Source of the DNA: Streptococcus pasteurianus | GTDB taxonomy: Bacteria > Bacillota > Bacilli > Lactobacillales > Streptococcaceae | DNA: 64,000 nt | NCBI RefSeq assembly: GCF_004843545.1 | Contig: NZ_CP039457.1 | Span: forward strand, 1,206,501 to 1,270,500 | Reading direction: 5' to 3' | In this document: positions 27,614-36,174 of the stretch, piece by piece | How the letters are laid out: every line of letters begins with the position of its first letter | Position numbering within the stretch: position 1 is the stretch's first letter | Made by a program: the position numbers and the translations under genes | The notes under the pieces: model-generated | Told to the model about the DNA's origin: nothing | Databases searched by the model: none | The model's input: only the letters and a program-made list of their open reading frames with translations

Positions 27614-28492
27614 CTAGTCTGTGACGTAACTAAAGACATCTTCTCCAAAGTATTTTTCAGAAAGTTTTGCGATTGTACCGTCCTCTTTCAACTCTTTAAT
27701 AGCTTTATCATATTCTTCGGCAAAGGCTTCATTAGTAGCATTTTTATGAATCAATGGATAAGTTTCAATGCCTTTATATGGGAACCATGTTAATTGGTCA
27801 GCATATTGATGATAAGCACCATCTTCGTCTTGAACAGCTTCTTCAAATGACAACTTGATTGAGAAATAAGCATCGTAACGTCCTTCAAGAACCCAAGCAT
27901 AGGCATCCGCAACAGAGAAACTTTCTGATTCTATCAATTCAATCGGATTTTTAGCTGTTTTATTGTACTCTTGAATCACATTATATTGAGCATTTTGTGG
28001 TGAAATTGGAACGAGTTTACCACCGCTATTAGCAAATGAATCGATATCTGTGTATTTTGATTCATCTTCTTTACGAATGGCAAAGCCAATCACACTAGCA
28101 CCAATGGCTTCGTCTGGAATCACAAATTTTTCAGCACGTTCAGCAGTGTACCATGCACCTTTGACACCAATATCGTATTTTCCAGATTCAAGACCAATCA
28201 GCAAATCTTCGTCACTTGTTCCTGTGTATTCGAATTTATAATTTTTCAATTTTTTATCAACGGCTTTCAAAACAGCAACTTCAAATCCGTCACTTTCACC
28301 ATTTTCATCGACATAATCGTATGGCACATAGTTTTGTGTATGAGCGACTTGAAGGATAGTCACCTTGTCTGAATCGCCAGATGAGCTTTGAGCACTTGCG
28401 GTCGTCTTACCTGTTAATTGACGTCCAATTACTGTCGCTGCAACAAGCGCTACAACAATTCCACCAGCAACAATCCATTTTTTCTTACTCAT
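27614..28492 (-). CDS. Amino acid ABC transporter substrate-binding protein, membrane-anchored without lipobox
   Basis: 292 aa SBP_bac_3 protein. Residues 4-22 (WIVAGGIVVALVAATVIG) form a signal/anchor, but no lipobox Cys follows; the protein has no cysteine in this region. The ligand-binding lobes begin at VTILQVAHTQNYVPYDYVDE and include YDIGVKGAWYTAERAE and GRYDAYFSIKLSF. Starting at 28492 gives nine-base spacing to AAGGAG. In Gram-positives such proteins are usually lipoproteins; here anchoring must be by the uncleaved N-terminal helix or the protein is released. First transporter gene after the URO-D-like gene. Confidence 0.88.
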   Translation of the reverse strand: MSKKKWIVAGGIVVALVAATVIGRQLTGKTTASAQSSSGDSDKVTILQVAHTQNYVPYDYVDENGESDGFEVAVLKAVDKKLKNYKFEYTGTSDEDLLIGLESGKYDIGVKGAWYTAERAEKFVIPDEAIGASVIGFAIRKEDESKYTDIDSFANSGGKLVPISPQNAQYNVIQEYNKTAKNPIELIESESFSVADAYAWVLEGRYDAYFSIKLSFEEAVQDEDGAYHQYADQLTWFPYKGIETYPLIHKNATNEAFAEEYDKAIKELKEDGTIAKLSEKYFGEDVFSYVTD

Positions 28493-28518
28493 ATACATCC
28501 ACTCCTTTTCCTAAAAAC

Positions 28519-29520
28519 TCATAAAGCAACTGCTTCTTTCACCCAATCAATACGTTTTGACGAAATATCACTTGGTACGGTACAATCTGCTCCAATCACA
28601 ACGCCTTGACGTCCTGCTTCATCAAGCAATTCTTTGACTTTTCCTTGAATAGCTTCTTTACTGCCAAGGTATAATAAACCTTTTTCAGTATTTTCAAAGC
28701 CACCAAGAACTGTTTTGCCACCGAACAATTGACGTCCTTCTGATAAGCTGACACCTTCCAATTCAACTGCCCAGTTAATGACATCTGCGGGATAATCTGT
28801 GTAATACATAATGTCATTTGTTGCGCCTTCATAACCACAGATGTGAAGAATATTCGTACCACCAGCAGAAATCGCACGATTCAAAATGTGAAGCTCACCT
28901 GGTTTAATCACTTGGTTGTATTCTTCTTTGCTTGAACGTGAATCTTGCAAATTTTGAACGCTGAGGTAAATACCGTCAACTCCTGCTTCTTTAATTAAAC
29001 GTTTTGTTAGGATGCCAATGTCGCCAGCAACCACGTCCAAAACTTCTTTAGTCAACTCAGCATCTTCCTTGATAAAGTTTTCAATGATTTCATCACCATT
29101 GCCACCTTTTCCTGCCAATTGCCACTTCAAATAAGTCACAGGAGCAAAAATATTATAGAAAGAAGCAATATCTTCTGGGAAATCTTCACGTATTTTTTTG
29201 GCTAATTCAACTTGTTGTGTAATCCAAGGATGATTTTCACCGATAGAGACAATTCCTTCTAATTCTTTGATAGAAGTGACACCTTGATGAATTTGTTCAT
29301 TAGGATAAGTGAAGAAGCCATCACTCATCACCTTGACAAAATCTGGATTGACGTCTGAAACGAATTTTTTATGTCCTGCGATATTTTTATTGAAAATCTC
29401 AGGATTAAAACCGTCGCCTCTTTCATCATCCGTTGTGAAATGATACCAAAATCCGACAGGAACTTTGTCGACTTTTTCATTTTTAAATGCTTTTAAAACC
29501 CATTCTCTCTTTGTTGTCAT
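28519..29520 (-). CDS. URO-D-superfamily protein with thiol-methyltransferase zinc motif
   Basis: 333 aa TIM-barrel protein of the uroporphyrinogen decarboxylase superfamily. It opens with KREWVLKAFKNEKVDKVPVG, a common start in the MtaA/MtbA/cobalamin-independent methyltransferase branch. It keeps the HxC...C zinc ligands (LHICGYEGATND near residue 255 and VIGADCTVPSD near residue 313) that bind a thiol substrate. Authentic HemE lacks this zinc set, and no other heme genes are nearby, so heme synthesis is unlikely. The gene is first in the operon with a cystine-type ABC transporter, 26 bp before the binding protein. A role in thiol methylation or demethylation of an imported sulfur compound is my inference. 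Start at 29520 has GGAG at proper distance. Confidence 0.8.
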   Translation of the reverse strand: MTTKREWVLKAFKNEKVDKVPVGFWYHFTTDDERGDGFNPEIFNKNIAGHKKFVSDVNPDFVKVMSDGFFTYPNEQIHQGVTSIKELEGIVSIGENHPWITQQVELAKKIREDFPEDIASFYNIFAPVTYLKWQLAGKGGNGDEIIENFIKEDAELTKEVLDVVAGDIGILTKRLIKEAGVDGIYLSVQNLQDSRSSKEEYNQVIKPGELHILNRAISAGGTNILHICGYEGATNDIMYYTDYPADVINWAVELEGVSLSEGRQLFGGKTVLGGFENTEKGLLYLGSKEAIQGKVKELLDEAGRQGVVIGADCTVPSDISSKRIDWVKEAVAL

Positions 29521-29589
29521 AATCTGTTTCTCCTTTGCTTTTGGTATGACAATTATACTATCATGCATTTTTATACTTGAAAAATCTAT

Positions 29590-29622
29590 ATTTTTTATGA
29601 ATAGCCATAAGATTTGCTTATA
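29590..29622. promoter_or_regulatory. LysR-type box upstream of the URO-D/ABC operon
   Basis: Contains ATAAGATTTGCTTAT (29607-29621), an inverted repeat ATAAG-N5-CTTAT, inside a longer motif (ATTTTTTATnAnTAnCCATAA...) shared with 29934-29966. It lies 70-100 bp upstream of the start codon, upstream of a minus-strand TATAAT box near 29555, the normal place for activation by a LysR regulator. Confidence 0.7.
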
Positions 29623-29635
29623 GCAAAAACCAAAG

Positions 29636-29672
29636 AAAAAGCCAGTCAAGATATTCTCTCGACTGACTTTTT
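29636..29672 (-). terminator. Terminator hairpin after gene remnant
   Basis: AAAAAGCCAGTC and GACTGACTTTTT form a stem with one mismatch; minus-strand T-run follows. It directly follows the open frame that ends at 29677. Confidence 0.7.
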
Positions 29673-29676
29673 ATCT

Positions 29677-29901
29677 TCAAGGCAAATGTGTCAAACTTTT
29701 TAAGCAATTAAGATACTGTAAATCTTCTTTCGTGATTTCAGATCTCTGGTAATCAGAAATCAATGGGTTAAAAGGAGATATTTTCAAAAAATAAGAAGAG
29801 ATAAGATAAAAATGATTAGTGTTACTATTGAAATGTTTCTTAACTGCTTTTCGGTTACTATCATAGACACGTCTTCCTTCAAGATTTTTAGTAATCCTAT
29901 C
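29677..29901 (-). pseudogene. Unidentified open-frame remnant without start codon
   Basis: A 74-codon open stretch (ITKNLEGRRVYDSNRKAVKK, then HFNSNTNHFYLISSYFLKIS, ending YLNCLKSLTHLP) ends at TGA 29677-29679, five bases before a good terminator. It has no ATG/GTG/TTG in its first 45 codons and an in-frame stop just upstream. I take it as the tail of a lost gene. Composition is protein-like, but I do not recognise the family. Confidence 0.4.
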
Positions 29902-29933
29902 TTACCACGTCTCTTTTCATTCGTATAATCTAA

Positions 29934-29966
29934 ATTTTTTATTATTATCCATAAAATCTGCTTATA
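29934..29966. promoter_or_regulatory. LysR-type box upstream of lysR
   Basis: ATAAAATCTGCTTAT (29951-29965) within a 33-bp segment that matches 29590-29622 at most positions, in the same orientation. It lies about 135 bp upstream of the lysR start and is probably an autoregulatory site. Confidence 0.65.
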
Positions 29967-30099
29967 ATCTAGAAAACTAATGACAGGTTATACAAAAATC
30001 TTATCACGGCTTTATTTTTTTCTATCAGAAATTTACTGATTTTTTAATCTTATTTTTGCTATAATGACAACAACTATTATGAAGAAGGGATGAGGTTTT

Positions 30100-31005
30100 A
30101 TGAATTTTCAACAATGTCGTTATGTTGAAGCAGTCGCTCGTGTAGGTTCTTTTAGTCAGGCAGCTAAGGAATTATTTATGACTCAACCCAATTTATCAAG
30201 TTCTATTAAGGATTTAGAAAATGAATTAGGGGTTCAACTGTTCACACGTTCCAATACAGGCACGCGCTTAACTGAAGATGGCTATGATTTTTTGAAATAT
30301 GCCAAACGTATTATCGGTGAGCTTGATTTGCTTGAGCAACGTTACCATGACCAATTTAAAAAGAGTTTCACGGTAGCATCGCATCATTATGATTTCTTGT
30401 CAATTCCGTTGGTAAAGGTTGCCCAAGAATTCAATCAAGATTATCAAGAATTTCAAACGATTGAAACGACCACTAAGAAAATTTTAGAAAGTGTTGCTCG
30501 TTTTGAAGCTGATTTGGGTATTATTTATCTGGATGACGAAAATAAGCATATTTTGGAATCTTCCCTGGAACACCATGATTTGGAATTTACGTCTTTGGGT
30601 GATTTTCCAACACGTGTTTTTCTTAGACGCAATCACCCATTGGCACATAAGGATGTCATTTCTGAAAGCGACTTAAAAGGTTACGACCAAATTCGCTTCC
30701 GTCAGGAACAATCAGGTTTGAATTTTGACGAGGATGCCTTGCAAATTCACGATGAACAGCACGTGCTCTATAGCAATGACCGTGGAACAGTCATGAATTT
30801 ACTTTGTGCAACAGACGCCTACGCCTCTGGTCTTGGAATTGTAAATAGCTTCGTTCGTAACCAAATTGTCCTCATTCCTCTGCAAGATAGTCCTAAACAT
30901 ATCCTTGGATATGTGACCAATAAAAAGAAAAAAGTTTCAAAAATTGGAACAGCCTTTATTCAAGAAATCAAGAAAAGCCTCAATGACTTTCCTGAAGCAA
31001 ACTGA
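30100..31005 (+). CDS. LysR-family regulator (CysR/CmbR-like position)
   Basis: 301 aa. The winged HTH is FQQCRYVEAVARVGSFSQAA and KELFMTQPNLSSSIKDLENE at residues 3-42, followed by the linker helix and a periplasmic-binding-like effector domain from about residue 90. GAAGGGATGAGGTTTT precedes the ATG. It is divergent from the URO-D/ABC transporter operon and carries the same 33-bp box upstream as that operon, so it most likely controls sulfur-amino-acid uptake. In other streptococci such regulators respond to cysteine precursors; ligand here is inference. Confidence 0.9.
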   Translation: MNFQQCRYVEAVARVGSFSQAAKELFMTQPNLSSSIKDLENELGVQLFTRSNTGTRLTEDGYDFLKYAKRIIGELDLLEQRYHDQFKKSFTVASHHYDFLSIPLVKVAQEFNQDYQEFQTIETTTKKILESVARFEADLGIIYLDDENKHILESSLEHHDLEFTSLGDFPTRVFLRRNHPLAHKDVISESDLKGYDQIRFRQEQSGLNFDEDALQIHDEQHVLYSNDRGTVMNLLCATDAYASGLGIVNSFVRNQIVLIPLQDSPKHILGYVTNKKKKVSKIGTAFIQEIKKSLNDFPEAN

Positions 31006-31071
31006 TAAAGCAATCGTCATACCATTATTTTGCTTTCTTTTGTGCTAAAATGAAACTAAGGAGGAAACATT

Positions 31072-31911
31072 ATGAATTTTAAAACGTTAAATAATGGTAT
31101 CCAAATCCCTGTTTTAGGCTTTGGTATTTGGCAAATTTTCGACCAAGCACAATGCCAAGAATCAGTCGAAAACGCCCTTGAGGTGGGCTACCGTTTAATT
31201 GATACTGCCGCTATTTATAAAAATGAAGAAGCTGTCGGGCGTGCGGTGAAGGCTTCTGGTCTTTCACGTGAAGATGTCTTTCTGACTAGTAAAGTCTGGA
31301 TTGACCACCTTGGTTATACCGAAACGAAAAAGGCTTTTGAGGAAACGCTACGCAAACTGGATACTGATTACCTTGACCTTTATCTCATTCATCAACCATA
31401 TGGTGATACTCATGGCGCTTGGCGTGCGATGATTGAGCTTTATAAGGAAGGATATATCCGTGCTATTGGGGTTTCTAACTTCTCTACTGGACGTTTAACA
31501 GATTTTGCGCTCAATACCGAAGTTGTGCCAGCACTCAACCAAATTGAGCTTCACCCCTACAAACAACACCCTATCATTCAAGCTGCCAATGCCCAATTTG
31601 GCATAGCTACCCAAGCTTGGAGCCCTTTCAACCGTGGAGAAGATAATATTTTTAAGGACGCTACGCTCAATAGCATAGCTGAAAAACATGGCAAGACTGT
31701 GGCACAAGTCATTCTACGTTGGCAAGTTCAAAACGACATCCTTACCATTCCAAAATCCGTTCACTTAGAACGCATGAAAGAAAACTTTGATATTTTTGAT
31801 TTTGAACTCACACCAGATGACATCAAGCAAATTCAGTCACTCGACCGTTTTCCAAACAACTACGGACCAAATGAAAGCCCAGAACACGTCAAACGCTTAT
31901 TGGGCTTGTAA
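31072..31911 (+). CDS. Aldo/keto reductase (AKR, 2,5-DKG reductase type)
   Basis: 279 aa NADPH-dependent oxidoreductase. The catalytic tetrad is visible: Asp and Tyr in GYRLIDTAAIYKNEEAVG (about residues 43-48), Lys in FLTSKVWIDH, His in YLIHQPYGD. The cofactor tail motif TIPKSVHLERMKENFDIFDF is intact. AAGGAGGAAACATT precedes the ATG. It follows lysR by 66 bp on the same strand and ends with a terminator. Likely reduces small aldehydes or dicarbonyls. Confidence 0.93.
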   Translation: MNFKTLNNGIQIPVLGFGIWQIFDQAQCQESVENALEVGYRLIDTAAIYKNEEAVGRAVKASGLSREDVFLTSKVWIDHLGYTETKKAFEETLRKLDTDYLDLYLIHQPYGDTHGAWRAMIELYKEGYIRAIGVSNFSTGRLTDFALNTEVVPALNQIELHPYKQHPIIQAANAQFGIATQAWSPFNRGEDNIFKDATLNSIAEKHGKTVAQVILRWQVQNDILTIPKSVHLERMKENFDIFDFELTPDDIKQIQSLDRFPNNYGPNESPEHVKRLLGL

Positions 31912-31944
31912 GTCAGAAAACGAGTTTATATACAATAGTAAAAC

Positions 31945-31974
31945 AAGACGACTTCCAAACGGAAATCGTCTTTT
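31945..31974 (+). terminator. Terminator after aldo/keto reductase
   Basis: AAGACGA-TTCC pairs with GGAA-TCGTCTT and is followed by TTTTG. Confidence 0.85.
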
Positions 31975-32062
31975 GTTGATGTTAACGAGTTTTGAACAGG
32001 AGAAAGTAAGTTATTAGAGTGTTGCTTACTCTACTTGCAAATCAGCTTTAGAGTTTTCGCCC

Positions 32063-33292
32063 CTACAAACTTACTAGGAATGTAATGGTATCTCCGCTAT
32101 AAGAAACGCTAATGCTTCCTTTGAAGAGTTTAACCATGGTCTGTGCCATTGACAATCCGATACCATAACCTGATTTTTTGTTATTATGTGATTCATCTTC
32201 ACGGTAAAAACGTTCAAAGAATTTGCTATAATCAACGTTCTTGCCTTCGACGTAGGTATTGGAAATTTCCAAACGTGCTTTTGAGAGGCGATTAGCTTTG
32301 CTTAATTTAACTGAGACCGTTCCTCCTGCATCACAATATTTGTTGGCATTATCAACCAAAAGGGTCACCAATTCAAAAAGTGATTTTTCTTCTGCTTTGA
32401 CATGAATATCAGGTTGAATTTCCATAATAAATTGCTTGCCGTCTTTGATGACAGGACCCTTAAAGTCCTCGGCAGCATCTTCAGCAATTGCTGAAAAATT
32501 CAAATCAGTCAATACTACTTCAGGTTGTTCCTCTAGACGGGCCATAGCCACCAAACTATTAATTAAGCCAGTCATACGTTCAACTTGGTCGTTGGTACTT
32601 TTTGTCCATTCTGATTCACCGTTCATCATCTCAACCAATTCATTATTAGCCGAAATAATCGCCAAAGGTGTCTTTAATTCATGACCAGCATTCGTGATAA
32701 AACGACGTTGCCGTTCATAATTTCGGATAAAAGGCTCAATAACCCTACCAGAAAAAATAGAAACCATGAGAACAAAGAAGGCAAAACTAACCCCTGACAT
32801 CCATAAGGAAAGATGAACTAGTGTCATATTTTCCTCGACTTGATTTGTTGAGTCCAAGACCACAATCAATGTCGAATCATCTGATTCGTCCGTTACAAGA
32901 TAAGAATAGGTGTGATTACTGTAACGAAAATCACCTCTCGTATCACCTGATTTATTAATCTTAATCAGGTAATTTTCCACTTGCTCGTTGGTCAAATCAG
33001 AAATACTGCTCAAATTTAACGAAGTGATATTGCCATCCTTATCAACAACAGCACTAAAATACCGATATTGAAAGAGCGTATCGACAGAAACAGTATCACC
33101 CAATTCACTAGTTGCTTTGGAGACGCTTGGAAAGGTTCCGCCATTATCTGAAATCAAGGTTAAAATCTTGTTGATTTCATTTACCTTTTGAATGTGACGG
33201 GCAGAATTGAGCACCCCAACCACTGAAAACAATACAATCAGAATTGCTAAAGAGGTAATCGCAATAAAACGAAGCCTTAATTTTCGAAACAT
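32063..33292 (-). CDS. relS: Sensor histidine kinase RelS
   Basis: 409 aa. Two membrane helices (about residues 9-29 and 162-184) bracket an extracytoplasmic sensor region. HisKA contains FITNAGHELKTPLAIISANN (His near residue 205), and the HATPase domain has DNANKYCDAGG and KSGYGIGLSMAQTMVKL. No HAMP domain is obvious. Third gene of relP-relR-relS, eight bp after relR. In S. mutans RelRS tunes alarmone synthesis by RelP; the same arrangement here supports that name. Confidence 0.9.
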   Translation of the reverse strand: MFRKLRLRFIAITSLAILIVLFSVVGVLNSARHIQKVNEINKILTLISDNGGTFPSVSKATSELGDTVSVDTLFQYRYFSAVVDKDGNITSLNLSSISDLTNEQVENYLIKINKSGDTRGDFRYSNHTYSYLVTDESDDSTLIVVLDSTNQVEENMTLVHLSLWMSGVSFAFFVLMVSIFSGRVIEPFIRNYERQRRFITNAGHELKTPLAIISANNELVEMMNGESEWTKSTNDQVERMTGLINSLVAMARLEEQPEVVLTDLNFSAIAEDAAEDFKGPVIKDGKQFIMEIQPDIHVKAEEKSLFELVTLLVDNANKYCDAGGTVSVKLSKANRLSKARLEISNTYVEGKNVDYSKFFERFYREDESHNNKKSGYGIGLSMAQTMVKLFKGSISVSYSGDTITFLVSL

Positions 33293-33300
33293 GGCATCAC

Positions 33301-33981
33301 CTACAATTCTTTCAACTCATAACCACCCATTTCCTCGCCCTCAATCACTACATTTGCACCAATTGATTTCAATTTTTGACGAAGGTAGGAAACGTAGATA
33401 AAAACATAGCCATTATCAATCTCTGGGTCATCTTTGTCATTTGCCCAAACATGGTTAAAAATCTGGTCAGTTGATAGTTTCTTACCTGCATTGAGCATGA
33501 AGAATTCTAGCATTTTAGATTCTTTCCCTGCTAGGCGAATAGTGTTTTGACTGACAAGTTCCTGCTCACCAACATTCAAAGTAACTGTTCCAACGGTCAA
33601 AATATTAGACGTGAAATTGGTATCCACACGACGTGACATCGACCGCAAACGCGCTAATAGTTCTTTTAATGAAAAGGGTTTGGTCAAATAATCATCTGCT
33701 CCAGCATCTAAGCCTGTCACACGGTCATCAACTTCAGCCATGGCAGTCAACATAATAATGTGTGACTGGTTGCCTGTTTGACGAATTTCTTGCACAGCTT
33801 CGATGCCAGATTTGACAGGCATCATAATGTCCATGACCATAACGTCATAGGCATTTTCATTTGCCATATCAATAGCTGCCTGTCCATCATAAACCGAATC
33901 CACATCATAACCTTCATGGGTTAACGCCGTAGTCAACACACGATTCATTTGAATTTCATCTTCTGCAACTAATATTTTCAT
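33301..33981 (-). CDS. relR: OmpR-family response regulator RelR
   Basis: 226 aa. Receiver domain with acidic pocket ILVAEDEIQMN, phosphoacceptor Asp in VMVMDIMMPVKSG (about residue 53), Thr in IMLTAMAEVDDR and Lys in DDYLTKPFSLKEL. The C-terminal winged helix ends NGYVFIYVSYLRQKLKSIGA. It sits between relP and relS on the minus strand. Likely controls the relP promoter in response to the RelS signal. Confidence 0.92.
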   Translation of the reverse strand: MKILVAEDEIQMNRVLTTALTHEGYDVDSVYDGQAAIDMANENAYDVMVMDIMMPVKSGIEAVQEIRQTGNQSHIIMLTAMAEVDDRVTGLDAGADDYLTKPFSLKELLARLRSMSRRVDTNFTSNILTVGTVTLNVGEQELVSQNTIRLAGKESKMLEFFMLNAGKKLSTDQIFNHVWANDKDDPEIDNGYVFIYVSYLRQKLKSIGANVVIEGEEMGGYELKEL

Positions 33982-34010
33982 ATGCTATCTCCTATCGTAG
34001 CTCATATTCA

Positions 34011-34634
34011 TTAATCTTGGGAGCTTTCTTGGATGAGGTTTCGAATGGTTTGCATGGTCAAATCACAAGACGCTAATTCATCTGCGCAGCGTTTGAGCTC
34101 ACGGACAATCCGTTTTGGGTCTTTAATATCATGCTTATACTTCATTTGATGTTCCAAACTAGCCCAAGAATCCATAGCAATGGTACGAAGCTGTATTTCA
34201 ATAAAATATGATCCCTGCCTATTTCCCAAACAATCAGGATAAGGCGTCACAACCTCTACTATCAAATGGTAAGAACGATAACCATTTGGTTTCGCATTTT
34301 TGATGTAATCTTTCTCAGCAACAATGGTGCAATCATCAAAAGAACGGATAAGGTCCACTAAAGTATAAATATCATCAACAAAACCACATATTATCCTCAG
34401 ACCAATACTATCACGCACTTTTTTCAAGGCAGACTCGGTTGTTACTGGAAGATTTTTGCGTTGACACTTCTCTGTCATACTTTCAGGTGTCTTAACGCGA
34501 GCGATAAAATGTTCAAACAGCTTATAACCAGTCTCTTTTTTAACCTCATCATTTTTCTTGCGAATACGCTGACTAAAGTCCTCCAAAATCAAAGGCAGGT
34601 AATCCGCATATTCTCCATAAATCATATCTGTCAT
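34011..34634 (-). CDS. relP: Small alarmone synthetase RelP
   Basis: 207 aa, a synthetase-only RelA/SpoT protein that makes (p)ppGpp without the hydrolase, TGS or ACT domains. Motifs are KKVRDSIGLRIICGFVDDIY, AKPNGYRSYHLIVEV (substrate loop) and FIEIQLRTIAMDSWASLEHQ with the catalytic Glu. Linkage with a two-component system on the same transcript marks it as RelP rather than RelQ, which lies with nadK in other streptococci. A TTGTTATAAT box lies upstream near 34670. Confidence 0.93.
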   Translation of the reverse strand: MTDMIYGEYADYLPLILEDFSQRIRKKNDEVKKETGYKLFEHFIARVKTPESMTEKCQRKNLPVTTESALKKVRDSIGLRIICGFVDDIYTLVDLIRSFDDCTIVAEKDYIKNAKPNGYRSYHLIVEVVTPYPDCLGNRQGSYFIEIQLRTIAMDSWASLEHQMKYKHDIKDPKRIVRELKRCADELASCDLTMQTIRNLIQESSQD

Positions 34635-34710
34635 AACTTTTCCTAACTAGATGATAGTTTCATTATAACAAAATTCCTTATAAGAAGCTAAAAGGGGCAT
34701 TTTTAAGAGC

Positions 34711-34737
34711 TAAAAAGTTGAGCAAAATGCCCAACTT
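34711..34737 (-). terminator. Terminator of the oxidoreductase-opu operon
   Basis: AAGTTGAGC pairs with GCCCAACTT around AAAAT; minus-strand T-run follows (TTTTTAG). It lies 33 bp after the last opu gene. Confidence 0.82.
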
Positions 34738-34769
34738 CTTGGTTTGTGTTCTTATTATTGCAAGACGCA

Positions 34770-35396
34770 TTAACTCACGCTTTCGTTCTTGACTAATTCT
34801 TCAACAAGATACAAGATGAGGTTGACTAATAAGCTTAGGGCAACAGTCAAAATGATACCCCAAAGCAATTTAGGCAAACTCATTGTGCGGAGTCCGTCAA
34901 ACAAAATACTACCTAGACCGCCTGCATTAATCGTTGAGGCAATTGTTGCGATAGCAATCATTGAACTTGCTGCCAAACGTAATCCTGCAAAAATAGAGGA
35001 TTGCGCCAATGGCAACTGAATTTTTGCTAATATTTGCCACCTTGTCATCCCCATACCAGTCGCCGCTTCAACAATACTGTCATCAACTTGTGTCAATCCT
35101 GCTAAAAATGTGCGAACTAACGTATATTGTGCATAGATTACCAAAACTATTATGGCTGTTCGCGTCCCCAGACCTGTCACGGGAATCAACAAGGTAAATA
35201 GCGCAAAACTCGGAATGGCGTACAATAGCGATAAGACGTAAACAGAAGCCAGCCTTATTTTAGGGTAAAACAGCAAAATTACCGTGATGACACTAGCAAA
35301 TAACAAAGCAAACAGTAGGGAAAAGCTCGTCAATTCAATATGTTCAATGAGCGCCGTGATTAACTTATCAGAAGATGTCTTAAAATAATCAATCAT
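34770..35396 (-). CDS. OpuC-type quaternary amine ABC permease (second)
   Basis: 208 aa with five or six helices. The EAA loop EAATGMGMTRWQILAKIQLP docks the ATPase, and SSMIAIATIASTINAGGLGS is typical of glycine betaine/carnitine/choline permeases. Last gene of the operon, overlapping the ATPase by eight bp. Pairs with the permease encoded at 37085-37720. Confidence 0.93.
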   Translation of the reverse strand: MIDYFKTSSDKLITALIEHIELTSFSLLFALLFASVITVILLFYPKIRLASVYVLSLLYAIPSFALFTLLIPVTGLGTRTAIIVLVIYAQYTLVRTFLAGLTQVDDSIVEAATGMGMTRWQILAKIQLPLAQSSIFAGLRLAASSMIAIATIASTINAGGLGSILFDGLRTMSLPKLLWGIILTVALSLLVNLILYLVEELVKNESVS

Positions 35397-36162
35397 AGCT
35401 AGCCCTCCACAGTTTTTCTTGTTCCTGCGCAGTTGTTATCAATCTTTGAACAAATTCATTTCCTGGATTTTTGATAATATTTTCTGGTGTGTCAAACTGG
35501 CAAATGGTACCATTATCCATGATAACCACGCGTGTTCCCAGTTTAAATGCCTCATAAATATCGTGAGTGATAAAAACAAATGTCTTTTGACTTAATTTCT
35601 GATGAATCGCTTGCAATTCCTCTTGTAAATCATTACGAGTAATAGCATCAATGGCACCAAATGGTTCATCAAATAACATGACATCAGGGTCAGCAGCTAA
35701 AGCACGCGCAACACCTATCCGCTGCTGCTGACCACCAGATAATTCACTCGGATAACGTTCGCCGTAATCCACTGCAGGCAATTGCACCAAATCTAAAAGT
35801 TCTCCCACACGATTTTCAATGCGTTCCTTATCCCAGCCCAATAACTTGGGAACAGTTGCAATATTTTCAGCAACCGTCATATGTGGAAATAAGCCGATTT
35901 GTTGGACAACGTAACCAATCTGACGACGAAGGCTAACGGAATCCATCTGCTCAATATCTTGCCCAGCAAAGAAAATCGTCCCTGACGTTGGTTCAATCAG
36001 CTTGTTAATCATTTTTAGCATGGTTGTCTTACCAGAACCTGATGTTCCCAAAATTGTGATAAATTCGCCATTTTCAATGGTTAAGTTAATATCATTAACA
36101 ACCGTTTTATCACCATAAACTTTGCTCACATGCTCAAATTGAATCATTGTCTTTTCTGTCAT
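35389..36162 (-). CDS. OpuC-type quaternary amine ABC ATP-binding protein
   Basis: 257 aa. Walker A GTSGSGKTTMLKMINKLI, signature [16 protein letters not shown], Walker B VMLFDEPFGAIDAITR and switch His FVFITHDIYEA. Unlike OpuCA of Listeria or Bacillus (about 380-400 aa), it has no C-terminal CBS pair, so ionic-strength gating by CBS domains is absent. It lies 12 bp after the binding-protein gene. Confidence 0.93.
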   Translation of the reverse strand: MTEKTMIQFEHVSKVYGDKTVVNDINLTIENGEFITILGTSGSGKTTMLKMINKLIEPTSGTIFFAGQDIEQMDSVSLRRQIGYVVQQIGLFPHMTVAENIATVPKLLGWDKERIENRVGELLDLVQLPAVDYGERYPSELSGGQQQRIGVARALAADPDVMLFDEPFGAIDAITRNDLQEELQAIHQKLSQKTFVFITHDIYEAFKLGTRVVIMDNGTICQFDTPENIIKNPGNEFVQRLITTAQEQEKLWRASYD

Positions 36163-36174
36163 AAATCTATCTTT

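Noticed and set aside
28519..29520. HemE (uroporphyrinogen decarboxylase) for heme synthesis
   Set aside because: The zinc ligands HxC and C belong to the methyltransferase branch, and no other heme genes are near.
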